Source: JANNNF01 sp040385825 | Lineage (GTDB): Bacteria > Pseudomonadota > Alphaproteobacteria > Rhodobacterales > Rhodobacteraceae | Length of the DNA: 64,000 nucleotides | Assembly (NCBI GenBank): GCA_040385825.1 | Contig: JAZKGQ010000026.1 | Span: forward strand, 25,018-89,017 | Reading direction: 5' to 3' | Shown: in pieces, positions 9,394-19,436 of the stretch | How positions within the stretch are numbered: position 1 is the stretch's first letter | Layout of the letters: each line of letters begins with the position of its first letter | Notes under the pieces: model-generated | Database searches by the model: none | The model's input: the letters and a program-made list of their open reading frames with translations, nothing else | Told to the model about the DNA's origin: nothing | Position numbers and translations under genes: made by a program

Positions 9394-10581
9394 ATGGATC
9401 GGCGATTTTTCCTGAAGGGCCTTGGGGTCATGGGCTGCTCGGCGGCGGCGCATCCGTGGATGACCACGCTGACCCTTGCCCAGGGCGCGCCTGCCTTGGG
9501 TGAAAACCGGCTGGTGGTGATCATCCTGCGCGGGGCGATGGATGGGCTGGACGTGGTGCAACCGCGTGGCGACCGCGATTACGCGGCGCTGCGGCCCAGC
9601 CTGTCGCAGCCCGCGGCGATCGATCTGGACGGCTTCTTTGCGCTGCATCCCGCGCTTGGCGATCTGATGCCGCTGTGGCAGGCGGGCGAGCTGGCCTTTG
9701 CCCATGCCACCTCGACCCCCTACCGCGACAAGCGCAGCCATTTTGACGGGCAGGATCTGCTGGAGGCCGGCACCGGCATGGATGTGGCGCCGGGGGCGGT
9801 GCGCGATGGCTGGCTGAACCGGATGTTGCAGGGGCTGCCGGGGGTGACGGCGGAAACCGCCTATGCCATCGGGCGCGAGGCGGTGCCCTTGCTGGCGGGG
9901 CCCGCCCCGGTGCGCAACTGGACGCCGGAACAGCGGCTGACCCTGTCGGCGCAGGGTCGGCTGCTGCTGGAGCAGGTCTATCACGACGACGCCCTGTTCC
10001 GCGACGCGGCGATGGAAGCCTTCGATCTGACCGAGGCCGGCGCCGCCCGCCCCAAGCGCGAGGCCGCCGAAGTGGCCGGGTTGGCCGATATCGACCGGCT
10101 GGTGGATTTCGCCGCCGTCCGGCTGGTGGCCGATACCCGGATCGCCGCGTTTTCGCTGGCCGGATGGGATACGCACAAGGCGCAGGGGCGCGAGTTGTCC
10201 AGGTCGCTGACCCGCTTGCAGCGGACCATCCTGCGGATGAAGGACCAGCTTGGGCCGGATGTCTGGGGCCGTACCACCGTGATGGCGATGACCGAATTTG
10301 GGCGTACCGCGCGCGAAAACGGTACGCAGGGTACCGATCATGGCACCGGCGGTGCGATGGTGATGGCGGGCGGCGCGATCCGGGGGGGCAAGGTCTATGG
10401 CGCGTGGCCGGGGCTGTCGGAAGCCGCCCTCTATGACCGCCGCGACCTGATGCCCACGATGGACGTGCGCGCCTTTGCCGCCCATGCGATGCAGGGTCTG
10501 TATGGCATGGACAGCGGGTTGCTGGAGGCCACCGTGTTTCCCGGCCTGCAAATGGGCAAATCGCCGGGGATATTGCTGTAG
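9394..10581 (+). CDS. DUF1501 family protein with Tat signal
   Basis: A 395-residue protein of the DUF1501 family, related in fold to the alkaline phosphatase/sulfatase superfamily, function unknown. The start ATG at 9394 is set by GGAGGTAAGGCT and gives an N terminus MDRRFFLKGLG, a twin-arginine signal, with a hydrophobic stretch to about residue 30. Family segments include VIILRGAMDGLDVVQP near residue 44, FSLAGWDTHKAQGREL near residue 255 and MTEFGRTARENGTQGTDHG near residue 298 with likely metal ligands. It is the second gene of a pair with DUF1800 and ends 2 bases from the convergent YggU gene. Confidence 0.88.
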   Translation: MDRRFFLKGLGVMGCSAAAHPWMTTLTLAQGAPALGENRLVVIILRGAMDGLDVVQPRGDRDYAALRPSLSQPAAIDLDGFFALHPALGDLMPLWQAGELAFAHATSTPYRDKRSHFDGQDLLEAGTGMDVAPGAVRDGWLNRMLQGLPGVTAETAYAIGREAVPLLAGPAPVRNWTPEQRLTLSAQGRLLLEQVYHDDALFRDAAMEAFDLTEAGAARPKREAAEVAGLADIDRLVDFAAVRLVADTRIAAFSLAGWDTHKAQGRELSRSLTRLQRTILRMKDQLGPDVWGRTTVMAMTEFGRTARENGTQGTDHGTGGAMVMAGGAIRGGKVYGAWPGLSEAALYDRRDLMPTMDVRAFAAHAMQGLYGMDSGLLEATVFPGLQMGKSPGILL

Positions 10582-10583
10582 GG

Positions 10584-10847
10584 TCAGTCCAGCCGGAACA
10601 GCTTGTCGCGCGATGTGGCCCCGCGCAGCAGAACCAGCCGGGTTTTCGCCACGCCCAGGGCCTGCGCCAGCAGGGCGGTTGCGGCTGCGGTGGCGCGGCC
10701 ATCCTCGGCCACCGCAGCGACCGCCACCCGGATCGTGCCATCCGCGATCCTGACCCCGCTCTGGCGCGCGCCGGGGCTGACCCTGACCGCGATCACCGCC
10801 CCCGCCCGTGCCAGATGCGACAGGTTTTGCACGTCCCTTGCCGCCAT
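10584..10847 (-). CDS. DUF167 (YggU) family protein
   Basis: An 87-residue small alpha/beta protein of the DUF167/YggU family. The core motif VRVSPGARQSGV near residue 22 and the closing region near residues 65-80 (VLLRGATSRDKLF) match the family well. Function is unknown; an RNA-related role has been suggested for homologues. It runs convergent to the DUF1501 gene with only two bases between the stop codons. Confidence 0.85.
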   Translation of the reverse strand: MAARDVQNLSHLARAGAVIAVRVSPGARQSGVRIADGTIRVAVAAVAEDGRATAAATALLAQALGVAKTRLVLLRGATSRDKLFRLD

Positions 10848-10952
10848 CCGGTTGCCGTCCTGTCTGCCGTTGCAAAAGAAGTGCGCAGGGCAGGTCGCTT
10901 GACCTTGGCCGCACCATCCCGCACAGATTGCGCCTCAATGAAGGATGCCGCG

Positions 10953-11531
10953 ATGCCCACCCGCAATCAAGCCGTTGTCGATTTTCTGGCCACCCGCCGG
11001 TCCCGCCCCGCCAAGCAGTTCACCGCTCCGGTGCCGGACCGCGCACAACTGACCGAGATTCTGACCCTTGCCACCCGTGTTCCCGACCATGGCAAGCTGG
11101 AACCCTGGCGGCTGCTGGTGCTGGAAAAGCCAGCCTTGCAGCGGCTTGCCGATCTGGCCGAGGCGCGGGCGATGGAGCTGGGCGGCGACGCCGAAAAGAT
11201 CGCCAAGGGGCGCGGGCAGTTCGATCTGGGCCAGTTGGCGGTGGTGGTGATCGCCAGCCCCAGGCCGCACCCCAAGGTGCCGCACAGCGAGCAGGCCCAT
11301 TCCGCCGCCGCCCTGTGCATGGCGCTGGTGACTGCCGCCGAGGCGACGGGCTGGGGGGCCTGCTGGCTGACCGGGTGGACCGCGCATGACGCGACTTTCG
11401 CCGCCCGCGCCTTTGGCTGTGCGGTCGATGAAACCGTGGCAGGCATCGTGCATATCGCAACGCCGGGGTCTGACGGCGTGGACCGACCGCGCCCCGACCT
11501 TGGCCGCCTTGTCACCTGGGTCGGCGCATGA
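10953..11531 (+). CDS. Nitroreductase family protein
   Basis: FMN-dependent NAD(P)H oxidoreductase of the nitroreductase fold, YdjA-like by length. The start ATG at 10953 is favoured by GAAGGA 7 bases upstream; an in-frame ATG at 10938 has none. The protein is 192 residues. FMN-binding marks are ATRRSRPAKQF near residue 12, ATRVPDHGKLEPWR near residue 36 and GWGACWLTGW near residue 138. Physiological substrate is unknown. Its stop overlaps the EI24 gene start as ATGA, so the two are co-transcribed. Confidence 0.88.
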   Translation: MPTRNQAVVDFLATRRSRPAKQFTAPVPDRAQLTEILTLATRVPDHGKLEPWRLLVLEKPALQRLADLAEARAMELGGDAEKIAKGRGQFDLGQLAVVVIASPRPHPKVPHSEQAHSAAALCMALVTAAEATGWGACWLTGWTAHDATFAARAFGCAVDETVAGIVHIATPGSDGVDRPRPDLGRLVTWVGA

Positions 11532-12220
11532 TCCTGCGGGCGTTTCTTGCGGCGCTTGGCCAGCTTGGCGACCCCCGGTTCCGCCGGGTGCTGTGGGTGG
11601 GGGTCGGTCTGGCGCTGGCGCTGCTGATCGGGGTCTATGCGGTGTTCTTGTGGGTTATCCAATCCTTCGCCCCCGACACGCTGGAGATTCCCTTCGTCGG
11701 CCCGGTGGGCGGGCTGGACACGCTGCTCAGCATCGGGTCGGCGCTGTTGATGGTAGGGCTGTCGGTGGTCCTGATGGTGCCGGTGGCCTCGGCCTTCACC
11801 GGCATCTTTCTGGAGGATGTGGTGCAGGCGGTCGAGGACCGCCACTACCCCGACCTGCCCGCCGTCCAGCGCCCGCCGTTGCTGGATACGGTGATCGAGA
11901 CGGCAAACTTCATGGGGCTGCTGCTGGCGGTCAATGTGGTGGCGCTGTTCATCTATCCCTTCGCCGGGATCGCGGCGCCACTGGTGTTCTGGGCGGTCAA
12001 CGGGCTGTTGCTGGGGCGCGAGTATTTCACGCTGGTCGCCAGCCGCCGCATCGGCAGGCAGGCGGCACGAGATCTGCGCCGTGCCAACCGGGGCAGGGTC
12101 TGGCTGGCAGGGGCGCTGATGGCGGCCCCGCTGTCGATTCCCTTCGTCAACCTGTTCGTGCCGGTTCTGGGGGCTGCGACCTTTGCCCATCTGTTCCACC
12201 GGCTGTATCCGGCGCGCTGA
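11528..12220 (+). CDS. EI24 domain membrane protein (CysZ-like)
   Basis: A 230-residue inner-membrane protein of the EI24/CysZ family. Hydrophobic segments occur near residues 20-45, 60-90, 120-150 and 195-220, separated by the amphipathic stretch characteristic of the family (ASAFTGIFLEDVVQAVEDRHYP near 88, quoted in part). CysZ in E. coli is a sulfate uptake protein, but no cysteine gene is nearby, so that role is not assumed. The TGA stop abuts the stop of the convergent DUF1467 gene. Confidence 0.82.
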   Translation: MILRAFLAALGQLGDPRFRRVLWVGVGLALALLIGVYAVFLWVIQSFAPDTLEIPFVGPVGGLDTLLSIGSALLMVGLSVVLMVPVASAFTGIFLEDVVQAVEDRHYPDLPAVQRPPLLDTVIETANFMGLLLAVNVVALFIYPFAGIAAPLVFWAVNGLLLGREYFTLVASRRIGRQAARDLRRANRGRVWLAGALMAAPLSIPFVNLFVPVLGAATFAHLFHRLYPAR

Positions 12221-12508
12221 TCAGGGCGCGGCAGGGGCCTCGGGCGCCATCCGGTCGAAGTAATCCAGATCGCGGATGGTGATGGTGCCGGACAGGATCA
12301 CCCCCGCCACGATCAGCCACAGCACCGCAGTTACCGCCGTGGTGATCCTGGCCTTGCGGCCCACCACATCGCCCGCCGGGGCGGATCGCGGTGTTCCCGG
12401 CACCACGCTGCCCGCATCCTGCTGCGAGACAAAGCGCAAGGGCAGCACGATGAAGAACACCATGAACCAGATCACGGAAAACAGCACGATGGCGGCGGTG
12501 ATGGTCAT
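12221..12508 (-). CDS. DUF1467 family membrane protein
   Basis: A 95-residue protein with two transmembrane helices (about 4-26 and 56-75) and the family-typical WFMVFFIVLPLRFVSQ near residue 13. DUF1467 genes usually follow mce in alphaproteobacteria, as here: its ATG overlaps the mce stop as ATGA. Function unknown; a role linked to the epimerase is only inferred from conserved order. Confidence 0.88.
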   Translation of the reverse strand: MTITAAIVLFSVIWFMVFFIVLPLRFVSQQDAGSVVPGTPRSAPAGDVVGRKARITTAVTAVLWLIVAGVILSGTITIRDLDYFDRMAPEAPAAP

Positions 12509-12909
12509 ACCTGCTCCAGTTCTACCAGACAGCCGTTGAAATCCTTGGGGTGCAGAAACAGCACCGGCTTGCCATGCGCGCCGATCTTTGGCGCACCGCT
12601 GCCCAGAACGCGCGCGCCACTGGCGGCCAGATGGTCGCGCGCGGCAAGGATGTCCTCCACCTCATAGCAGATGTGATGGATGCCGCCGCCCGGATTTTTC
12701 TGCAAGAAGCCGGAGATGGGCGAGGCATCGCCAAGCGGGGTCAGCAACTCGATCTTAGTGTTGGGCAGGGTGATGAACACCACCGTCACCCCATGGTCGG
12801 GTTCATCCTGCGGCGGGCCGACTTCGGCCCCAAGCGTGCCCTTGTACTGGGCAACGGCCGCAGCCAGATCCGGCACGGCAATGGCGACATGGTTCAGGCG
12901 GCCGATCAT
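12505..12909 (-). CDS. mce: Methylmalonyl-CoA epimerase
   Basis: Interconverts (R)- and (S)-methylmalonyl-CoA in propionate assimilation and, in Rhodobacteraceae, in the ethylmalonyl-CoA pathway. The 134-residue vicinal-oxygen-chelate protein starts MIGRLNHVAIAVPDL with the first metal His at residue 7 and continues with GGGIHHICYEVEDI near residue 75 and a terminal VELEQV containing the last Glu ligand. The ATG at 12909 is preceded by AAAGGA 8 bases away; the reading frame extends upstream but without family similarity. Forms an operon with DUF1467. Confidence 0.93.
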   Translation of the reverse strand: MIGRLNHVAIAVPDLAAAVAQYKGTLGAEVGPPQDEPDHGVTVVFITLPNTKIELLTPLGDASPISGFLQKNPGGGIHHICYEVEDILAARDHLAASGARVLGSGAPKIGAHGKPVLFLHPKDFNGCLVELEQV

Positions 12910-13083
12910 GGCAGTATCCTTTGCAACTCTGCGGCTGGTTATGCCGCCGCGCACCGCCTGCCGCAAGAGGCCGATCCGCCGCAGGCACCCTGCAGCCCGC
13001 CCGCGTTTACCCGCTGTTTACCGCAAGAGTGCAGTCTGGGCAGGCGCGGTGCCGTCGCGCGATTCCCGTCACCGGAGGTGCCG

Positions 13084-13785
13084 ATGCCCGATGTGTTCGA
13101 CCTGCCCCCCAGTTTGCTGTCACCCCCTGCGCAGCCCTTGCAGGGCCTGACCCTGCTGGGTGTCGAAGACAGCCGTTTTGCCAGCGATGCCCTGCGGCTG
13201 ATGTGTCAGCGGTCTGGCGCGCGGCTGCGCCGTGCCGACAGCCTGCTGGCCGCGCAGGCGCATCTGCGGGTCTACCGCCCCGACGTGATCCTGATTGACC
13301 TTGGCCTGCCTGATGGGCGGGGCGAAGGCTTGATCCGGCAACTGGCGCTTGCGGGGCCGGTTGTCCAGCGGCCAGTCATTCTGGGGATGAGCGGGGATCC
13401 TGCCGGGCGCGACAGCGCGCTTGCCGCCGGGGCGGCCGGGTTTCTGGACAAGCCGCTGGCCAGCCTTGCCCGCTTTCAGGCCAGCATTCTGGCCCATCTG
13501 CCCGACAGGTTCCTGCATCAGCCGGGGCCGGATGGCAGCGTCTCGCCAGACCCCATGGCGCTGCGCGATGATCTGGCCCGTGCGGCGCGGCTGGTGGCCA
13601 GCCTGCAAGCCACCCAGCCCGACGCGCCGCAGCGCCGCTATCTGGCGGGGTTTCTGTCGGGCCTTGCCCGATCCGCCCAGGACAGCGATCTGGCCGAGGC
13701 CGCCCTGCACACCACCGACGGGGCGGGGCTGGCCCGGCTTGCGGGCCTGCTGCGCCACCGCATCGCGGCGGGGGCGGCGTTATAG
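13084..13785 (+). CDS. Stand-alone response regulator receiver protein
   Basis: A 233-residue protein with a CheY-like receiver at about residues 21-137: acidic pair region VEDSR (Asp29), phosphoacceptor Asp72 in VILIDLGLPDGRGEG, Ser103 in LGMSGD, and Lys123 in FLDKPL. All catalytic residues are present, so phosphorylation is expected. The remaining ~90 residues are mostly helical with no DNA-binding or enzymatic motif; the end (ALHTTDGAGLARLAGLLRHR) faintly recalls an Hpt-like or dimerisation bundle but lacks a clear HxxKG. GGAGGTG precedes the ATG. No histidine kinase is nearby. It overlaps the convergent GNAT gene by 6 bases. Confidence 0.78.
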   Translation: MPDVFDLPPSLLSPPAQPLQGLTLLGVEDSRFASDALRLMCQRSGARLRRADSLLAAQAHLRVYRPDVILIDLGLPDGRGEGLIRQLALAGPVVQRPVILGMSGDPAGRDSALAAGAAGFLDKPLASLARFQASILAHLPDRFLHQPGPDGSVSPDPMALRDDLARAARLVASLQATQPDAPQRRYLAGFLSGLARSAQDSDLAEAALHTTDGAGLARLAGLLRHRIAAGAAL

Positions 13786-14478
13786 GGCGGGGTCCGCCCC
13801 GGCGCGCACCAGTTGCGTCAGGTCGGACAGCCGTTCGCGCTGCCGCCCGGCGCTGTCGAAATTGGCAGGCAACAGCCAGGCGTTGAACGCCTCGCGCAGG
13901 GCGGGCCATTCGCTGTCGACAACGGAAAACCACGCGGTGTCACGGTTGCGGCCCTTGATCACCATGTGATTGCGAAAGACACCCTCGAAGGAAAAGCCGA
14001 ACCGCTGCGCCGCCCGGCGTGACGGCATGTTCAGCGCGTTGCATTTCCATTCATAGCGCCGGTAGCCCGCGGCAAAGGCCCAGTCCATCATCAGGAACAT
14101 TGCCTCGGTGACAGCCACCCCGCGCTGCATTTCGGGAGCGATGCAGATGTTGCCCACCTCGATCGTGCCGTGATCGGGGGTGATGCGCAGATAGGACGCA
14201 ACGCCTGCGGCCTGCCCGGTCTGCACATCGCGCAGCGCATAGAAAAACGGGTCCGACCGCGTTGTCACGTCCTTGACCCAGCGGTGATAGGCGCTGGACG
14301 ACAGGAAAGGGCCGTAAGGCATGTAATCCCACAGCGCATCATGCCCGGAAAAGGCGCGGTGCAGTTCCGCCGCATGGGCCGCCGCATCCAGCACCTCCAG
14401 CCGCACATGACGGCCTGCCATCTCTGCTGGTCCCGGTGCCGCCGGCAGCGCCCAGCCCTTGACCTCATCCCCCACCAT
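13780..14478 (-). CDS. GNAT family N-acetyltransferase (RimJ/RimL type)
   Basis: Acetyl-CoA dependent transferase of about 232 residues. The RimJ/RimL-like core shows RHVRLEVLD near residue 22, the beta-4/alpha-3 acetyl-CoA site IEVGNICIAPEMQRGVAVTE near residue 105 and MDWAFAAGYRRYEWKCNALN near 132, followed by SRRAAQRFGFSFEGVFRNH. The start at 14478 is chosen because GGAG lies 6 bases upstream and the N terminus then matches the family; a GTG at 14505 and ATG at 14496 are alternatives. Substrate (protein N terminus, antibiotic or metabolite) is unknown. Confidence 0.83.
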   Translation of the reverse strand: MVGDEVKGWALPAAPGPAEMAGRHVRLEVLDAAAHAAELHRAFSGHDALWDYMPYGPFLSSSAYHRWVKDVTTRSDPFFYALRDVQTGQAAGVASYLRITPDHGTIEVGNICIAPEMQRGVAVTEAMFLMMDWAFAAGYRRYEWKCNALNMPSRRAAQRFGFSFEGVFRNHMVIKGRNRDTAWFSVVDSEWPALREAFNAWLLPANFDSAGRQRERLSDLTQLVRAGADPAL

Positions 14479-14555
14479 CCGCGGCTCCACTGGCATCTCC
14501 TTCACCTGGTTGCCTTGTCTTAGCGCGCGCCGGACGGGTCTGGCAATGACCCGGC

Positions 14556-14798
14556 TCAGCCTGCGGATTTCTCGATCCGGTAGCTGCCTTCGGGCAGGTT
14601 CAGCGCCGCTGCAAGGTCGCGCACCTGGGCCAGCGACAGGGTCAGGCGCAGGATTTCATCGGTGCGCGGGTCGAACTGTTCCAGCGTCACGCAGTCTTCA
14701 AAGGCCGCGACGATCACATCCTCCTGCAAGGGCAGATCACCGCCTTCATCCACCAGGGTTATCAGGGTGGCGTCAAAATCGTGCTCGATGGTGAACAT
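14556..14798 (-). CDS. Small conserved hypothetical protein
   Basis: An 80-residue acidic protein starting MFTIEHDFDATLITLVDEGG, with no signal peptide or membrane segment. The regular alternation of charged and hydrophobic residues and the ending LSLAQVRDLAAALNLPEG suggest a compact alpha/beta fold. I recognise the pattern as one seen in Rhodobacterales hypothetical proteins but know no function. The start is the first ATG after which acidic, protein-like composition begins; the upstream in-frame extension looks non-coding. Confidence 0.6.
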   Translation of the reverse strand: MFTIEHDFDATLITLVDEGGDLPLQEDVIVAAFEDCVTLEQFDPRTDEILRLTLSLAQVRDLAAALNLPEGSYRIEKSAG

Positions 14799-14992
14799 GG
14801 GACAGGGCTTTCCGGTTGCTGTGTGGCCCAGCCTAGCCGCAAAGCCATGCAATGATCCAGCCTCGGGGGGGATGCACGGGCCATCCGCACGGGCCACATG
14901 CACGGGTCTGTGAAGCGGGTCGGTTGATCAAGGGCTGTCAGGCGATGCTGTCTCTGCTATTTGCAGCAGCGATGCGGGCCGGAGACGTGGAT

Positions 14993-15721
14993 ATGCGGGC
15001 AATGAAAATCGGGCCGATGCTGCTTGGGCCAATTCTGCTGGCCGGATGCATGACCCTGGCCCCGCCGCCCGTTCTGCAGCCTGCCCCCGATGGGCTGATC
15101 CCGCCCAACGGGGGCCAAACCCCGCGCGGGGCGGCGCAAACCTTTGTCGGCGTGGTCGGGGCGGTAGAGCCGGTGGCCGAAACCATGTGCCGCCAGCTGT
15201 CGTCCGGGCAAAGCTGCAATCTGCAGATCGTCGTCGATGACCGCCCGGACCAGCCGCCGAACGCGTTTCAGACGGTGGACAGGTTGGGCCGGCCGATCGT
15301 GGGCTTCACGCTGGCGCTGATCGCCGATGCGCAGAACGCCGACGAGATTGCCTTTGTGATGGGCCACGAGGCCGCGCATCACATTCTGGGGCATATCCCC
15401 AAGCGCGAACAATCCGCGCTGAATTCCGCGATTCTGGCAGGGGTGCTGGCGCAGGCGGGGGGGGCCACGCCCGAAACCATCCGTGCGGCGCAGGATCTGG
15501 GGGCCGAGATCGGTTCGCGGACCTATTCCAAGGATTTTGAACTGGAGGCCGATGGTCTGGGCGCCGAGATTGCCCTGATCGCGGGCTTTGATCCGGTGCG
15601 CGGTGCGCAGTTCTTCAGCCGCCTTCCCGATCCGGGCGACCAGTTTCTGGGCAGCCATCCGCGCAATTCCGAACGCCAGGCGATGGTGCGCGAAACGGTC
15701 GCCCGCCTGACCGGCAGCTGA
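14993..15721 (+). CDS. M48 family zinc metalloprotease lipoprotein
   Basis: A 242-residue envelope protease of the M48 (Ste24/BepA/LoiP-like) family. A lipobox LAGC places the lipidated Cys at residue 19. The zinc site is HEAAH at residues 125-129 with the third ligand in ELEAD at 183-187, all intact. E. coli relatives handle misassembled outer-membrane proteins, so periplasmic quality control is likely. The ATG at 14993 has GGAG 8 bases upstream; a later ATG at 15002 is less well placed. Its TGA directly abuts the convergent metG stop in a TGATCA. Confidence 0.88.
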   Translation: MRAMKIGPMLLGPILLAGCMTLAPPPVLQPAPDGLIPPNGGQTPRGAAQTFVGVVGAVEPVAETMCRQLSSGQSCNLQIVVDDRPDQPPNAFQTVDRLGRPIVGFTLALIADAQNADEIAFVMGHEAAHHILGHIPKREQSALNSAILAGVLAQAGGATPETIRAAQDLGAEIGSRTYSKDFELEADGLGAEIALIAGFDPVRGAQFFSRLPDPGDQFLGSHPRNSERQAMVRETVARLTGS

Positions 15722-17440
<1,719 letters not shown>

Positions 17441-17521
17441 GGGGTGCCCCTGTCTGCCTGTGTGCGCGCATGACTTACCCAAACTGCGGGCGCGGTGCCA
17501 GAGGGGATGAAACGCTGGCGC

Positions 17522-18085
17522 CTACCCGCGTCGGGCGATGCGGGCGGTGATCACGATGCGGACCTGATCGTTCACCAGATCGGCAAAGCCGGTCGCGCCA
17601 TAATCGCTGCGGTTGACCAGACCCGTCAGCCGCACGGTCAGATGGCCAAGATCGCCCGCGTCAGACCCCGCCTGCCGGAAAATCTCGGCCTTCAGCACGA
17701 TGGGCCGCGTCACGCCGCGGATGGTCAGGTCCCCCGCCACTGTGGCGCTACGGCCGGTGGCGCGAACGGATGTGCTGTGAAAGATCATCCTCGGATAGGC
17801 GCCCGCATCCAGCACGGTCGGCCCCTTCAACGCCTGCACCGCAAGCGGAAAGTTCGCCTGAGCCCCCGACACGTCCAGTTCGACATCTATCTGCGAATTG
17901 GCCACCCGGTCGAAATCAAGCGTCAGATCGGCCCGCGCCACCGGCATCCGGCCCGTGATGACCCCGGCACCGAAACCCGTCTCGAAGGCCACCACCGATT
18001 TGTCGGCCTCCAACGCATAGTCCACCGGCAGCGCCGCCGCAGGGGTGGCGACTGCGACCAGCAGGCACAGGATCAGGCGACGCAT
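17522..18085 (-). CDS. Periplasmic YceI family protein
   Basis: A 187-residue secreted protein with a signal peptide (about residues 1-18, MRRLILCLLVAVATPAAA). The YceI lipocalin-like beta barrel is seen in YALEADKSVVAFETGFGAG near residue 22, the family stretch YPRMIFHSTSV near 96 and DLTIRGVTRPIVLKAEI near 118. Relatives bind isoprenoid or amphiphilic molecules; ligand here unknown. The ATG at 18085 follows AAGGAAAATGCC. It lies downstream of nothing on its strand and has its own promoter region shared divergently with the aldo/keto reductase. Confidence 0.9.
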   Translation of the reverse strand: MRRLILCLLVAVATPAAALPVDYALEADKSVVAFETGFGAGVITGRMPVARADLTLDFDRVANSQIDVELDVSGAQANFPLAVQALKGPTVLDAGAYPRMIFHSTSVRATGRSATVAGDLTIRGVTRPIVLKAEIFRQAGSDAGDLGHLTVRLTGLVNRSDYGATGFADLVNDQVRIVITARIARRG

Positions 18086-18188
18086 GGCATTTTCCTTCCG
18101 ACCGGGCGACATGCGCCCACCATGCGCCCAATTCCCGCCAACTTGACTAAAATTTGCATCCTCTGTGCACAAATATCCCACAGGGGGA

Positions 18189-18236
18189 GCCGCATTTGCC
18201 AAAGGCAAATGCGGCGTGGGGGACGTGAAGTCCCCC
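18189..18236 (+). repeat. Pair of adjacent hairpins in an intergenic region
   Basis: A 12-bp perfect stem GCCGCATTTGCC-AAA-GGCAAATGCGGC (18189-18215) is followed two bases later by GGGGGAC-GTGAA-GTCCCCC (18218-18236). No T run follows on either strand. Architecture resembles the paired hairpins at 5796-5840, though the sequences differ. It sits between divergent genes, so termination is not its obvious task. Confidence 0.65.
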
Positions 18237-18340
18237 GTCCACGCTTCAGGCATCACCCCCCCCCTTCATCAAGGGGCATGTCGTCCTTGCCCCCGCCGCG
18301 CTTCGCGCTACCCTGCGCACGACGAAACCGGAGAGACGAA

Positions 18341-19381
18341 ATGAAGATGATCCCGCTTGGCAGCACCGGGCTTGTGGTGTCGGAACTGTGCCTTGGCACC
18401 ATGACCTGGGGCAGCCACAACACCGCGACCGAAGGCCACGCGCAGGCCGACATGGCGGTGGACCGGGGGGTCACCTTCTGGGATACCGCCGAGATGTATC
18501 CGACCAATCCGGTGCGGGCTGAAACCATCGGCGACACCGAAACCATCATCGGCAGCTGGCTTGCCGCGCGGGGCGGGCGGGACCGGCTGGTGCTGGCGAC
18601 CAAGATCACCGGCAAGGGCCAGATGCTGCGGCCGGGTCAGCCGATCACCGGGGCCACGCTGCGGGCGGGGGTGGAAGACAGCCTGCGCCGGATGCAGACC
18701 CACTACATCGATCTGTACCAGTTGCACTGGCCGAACCGGGGCAGCTATCACTTTCGCCAGTCCTGGACCTATGCCCCCACGGGCATCGACCGGGCGGCTG
18801 AAACTGCGCATATGACCGATGTGCTGACCACGGCGCAGGCCTTGGTGGCCGAGGGCAAGATCCGCGCCGTCGGCCTGTCGAACGAATCCGTCTGGGGCGC
18901 GGCGCGGTGGCTGCATCTGGCCGACAGTCTGGGTCTGCCGCGCATGGCAAGCGTGCAGAACGAATATTCGCTGCTGTGCCGCCAGTTCGACACCGACTGG
19001 GCCGAGTTCAGCCTGGCCGAAGACATGCCGCTGCTGGCGTTTTCGCCTTTGGCGGTCGGCTTGCTGTCGGGCAAGTACGCGGGCGATGTGACGCCCGAGA
19101 ATACGCGCCGGATGCACACGCCCGACCTTGGCGGCCGGATCACCGCGGGGGTGTTTCCGGCCGTTGCCGCCTATCTGGGCATCGCCGCGCGGCACGGGCT
19201 GGACCCGTGCCAGATGGCGATTGCCTTTTGCCGCAGCCGGCCGTTCGTGACCATCCCGATCATCGGGGCCACCACCTTGGCGCAGCTGGGCACCAACATC
19301 GGGGCGGTGGGGCTGGTGCTGTCTGCCGAGGTGCTGGCCGAGATCGCGCTGGCCCACCGGGCGCATCCGGCCCCCTATTGA
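18341..19381 (+). CDS. NADP(H)-dependent aldo/keto reductase (Tas-like)
   Basis: A 346-residue TIM-barrel oxidoreductase resembling E. coli Tas. The N terminus MIPLGSTGLVVSELCLGTM, the catalytic Asp/Tyr in FWDTAEMYP near residue 46 (Asp48, Tyr53 region), the Lys in LATKITGKG near residue 88 and His in YQLHWPNRG near residue 127 give an intact AKR tetrad. The cofactor-binding end is RPFVTIPIIGATTLAQL near 302. GGAGAGACGAA precedes the ATG. Physiological substrate is unknown. Confidence 0.9.
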   Translation: MKMIPLGSTGLVVSELCLGTMTWGSHNTATEGHAQADMAVDRGVTFWDTAEMYPTNPVRAETIGDTETIIGSWLAARGGRDRLVLATKITGKGQMLRPGQPITGATLRAGVEDSLRRMQTHYIDLYQLHWPNRGSYHFRQSWTYAPTGIDRAAETAHMTDVLTTAQALVAEGKIRAVGLSNESVWGAARWLHLADSLGLPRMASVQNEYSLLCRQFDTDWAEFSLAEDMPLLAFSPLAVGLLSGKYAGDVTPENTRRMHTPDLGGRITAGVFPAVAAYLGIAARHGLDPCQMAIAFCRSRPFVTIPIIGATTLAQLGTNIGAVGLVLSAEVLAEIALAHRAHPAPY

Positions 19382-19436
19382 GGGCTTGCGCAATCGCCAA
19401 GGCTGGGGCCAAGTGCAGCCCAGATGGAGGACTGCA

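Noticed and set aside
10967..12199. Long open frame on the minus strand opposite the nitroreductase and EI24 genes
   Set aside because: Its translation is Arg/Gln/His-rich without family similarity; such mirror frames are expected at this GC content. The same applies to long frames opposite pabB, aspS, metG, recJ, soxA and phaC.
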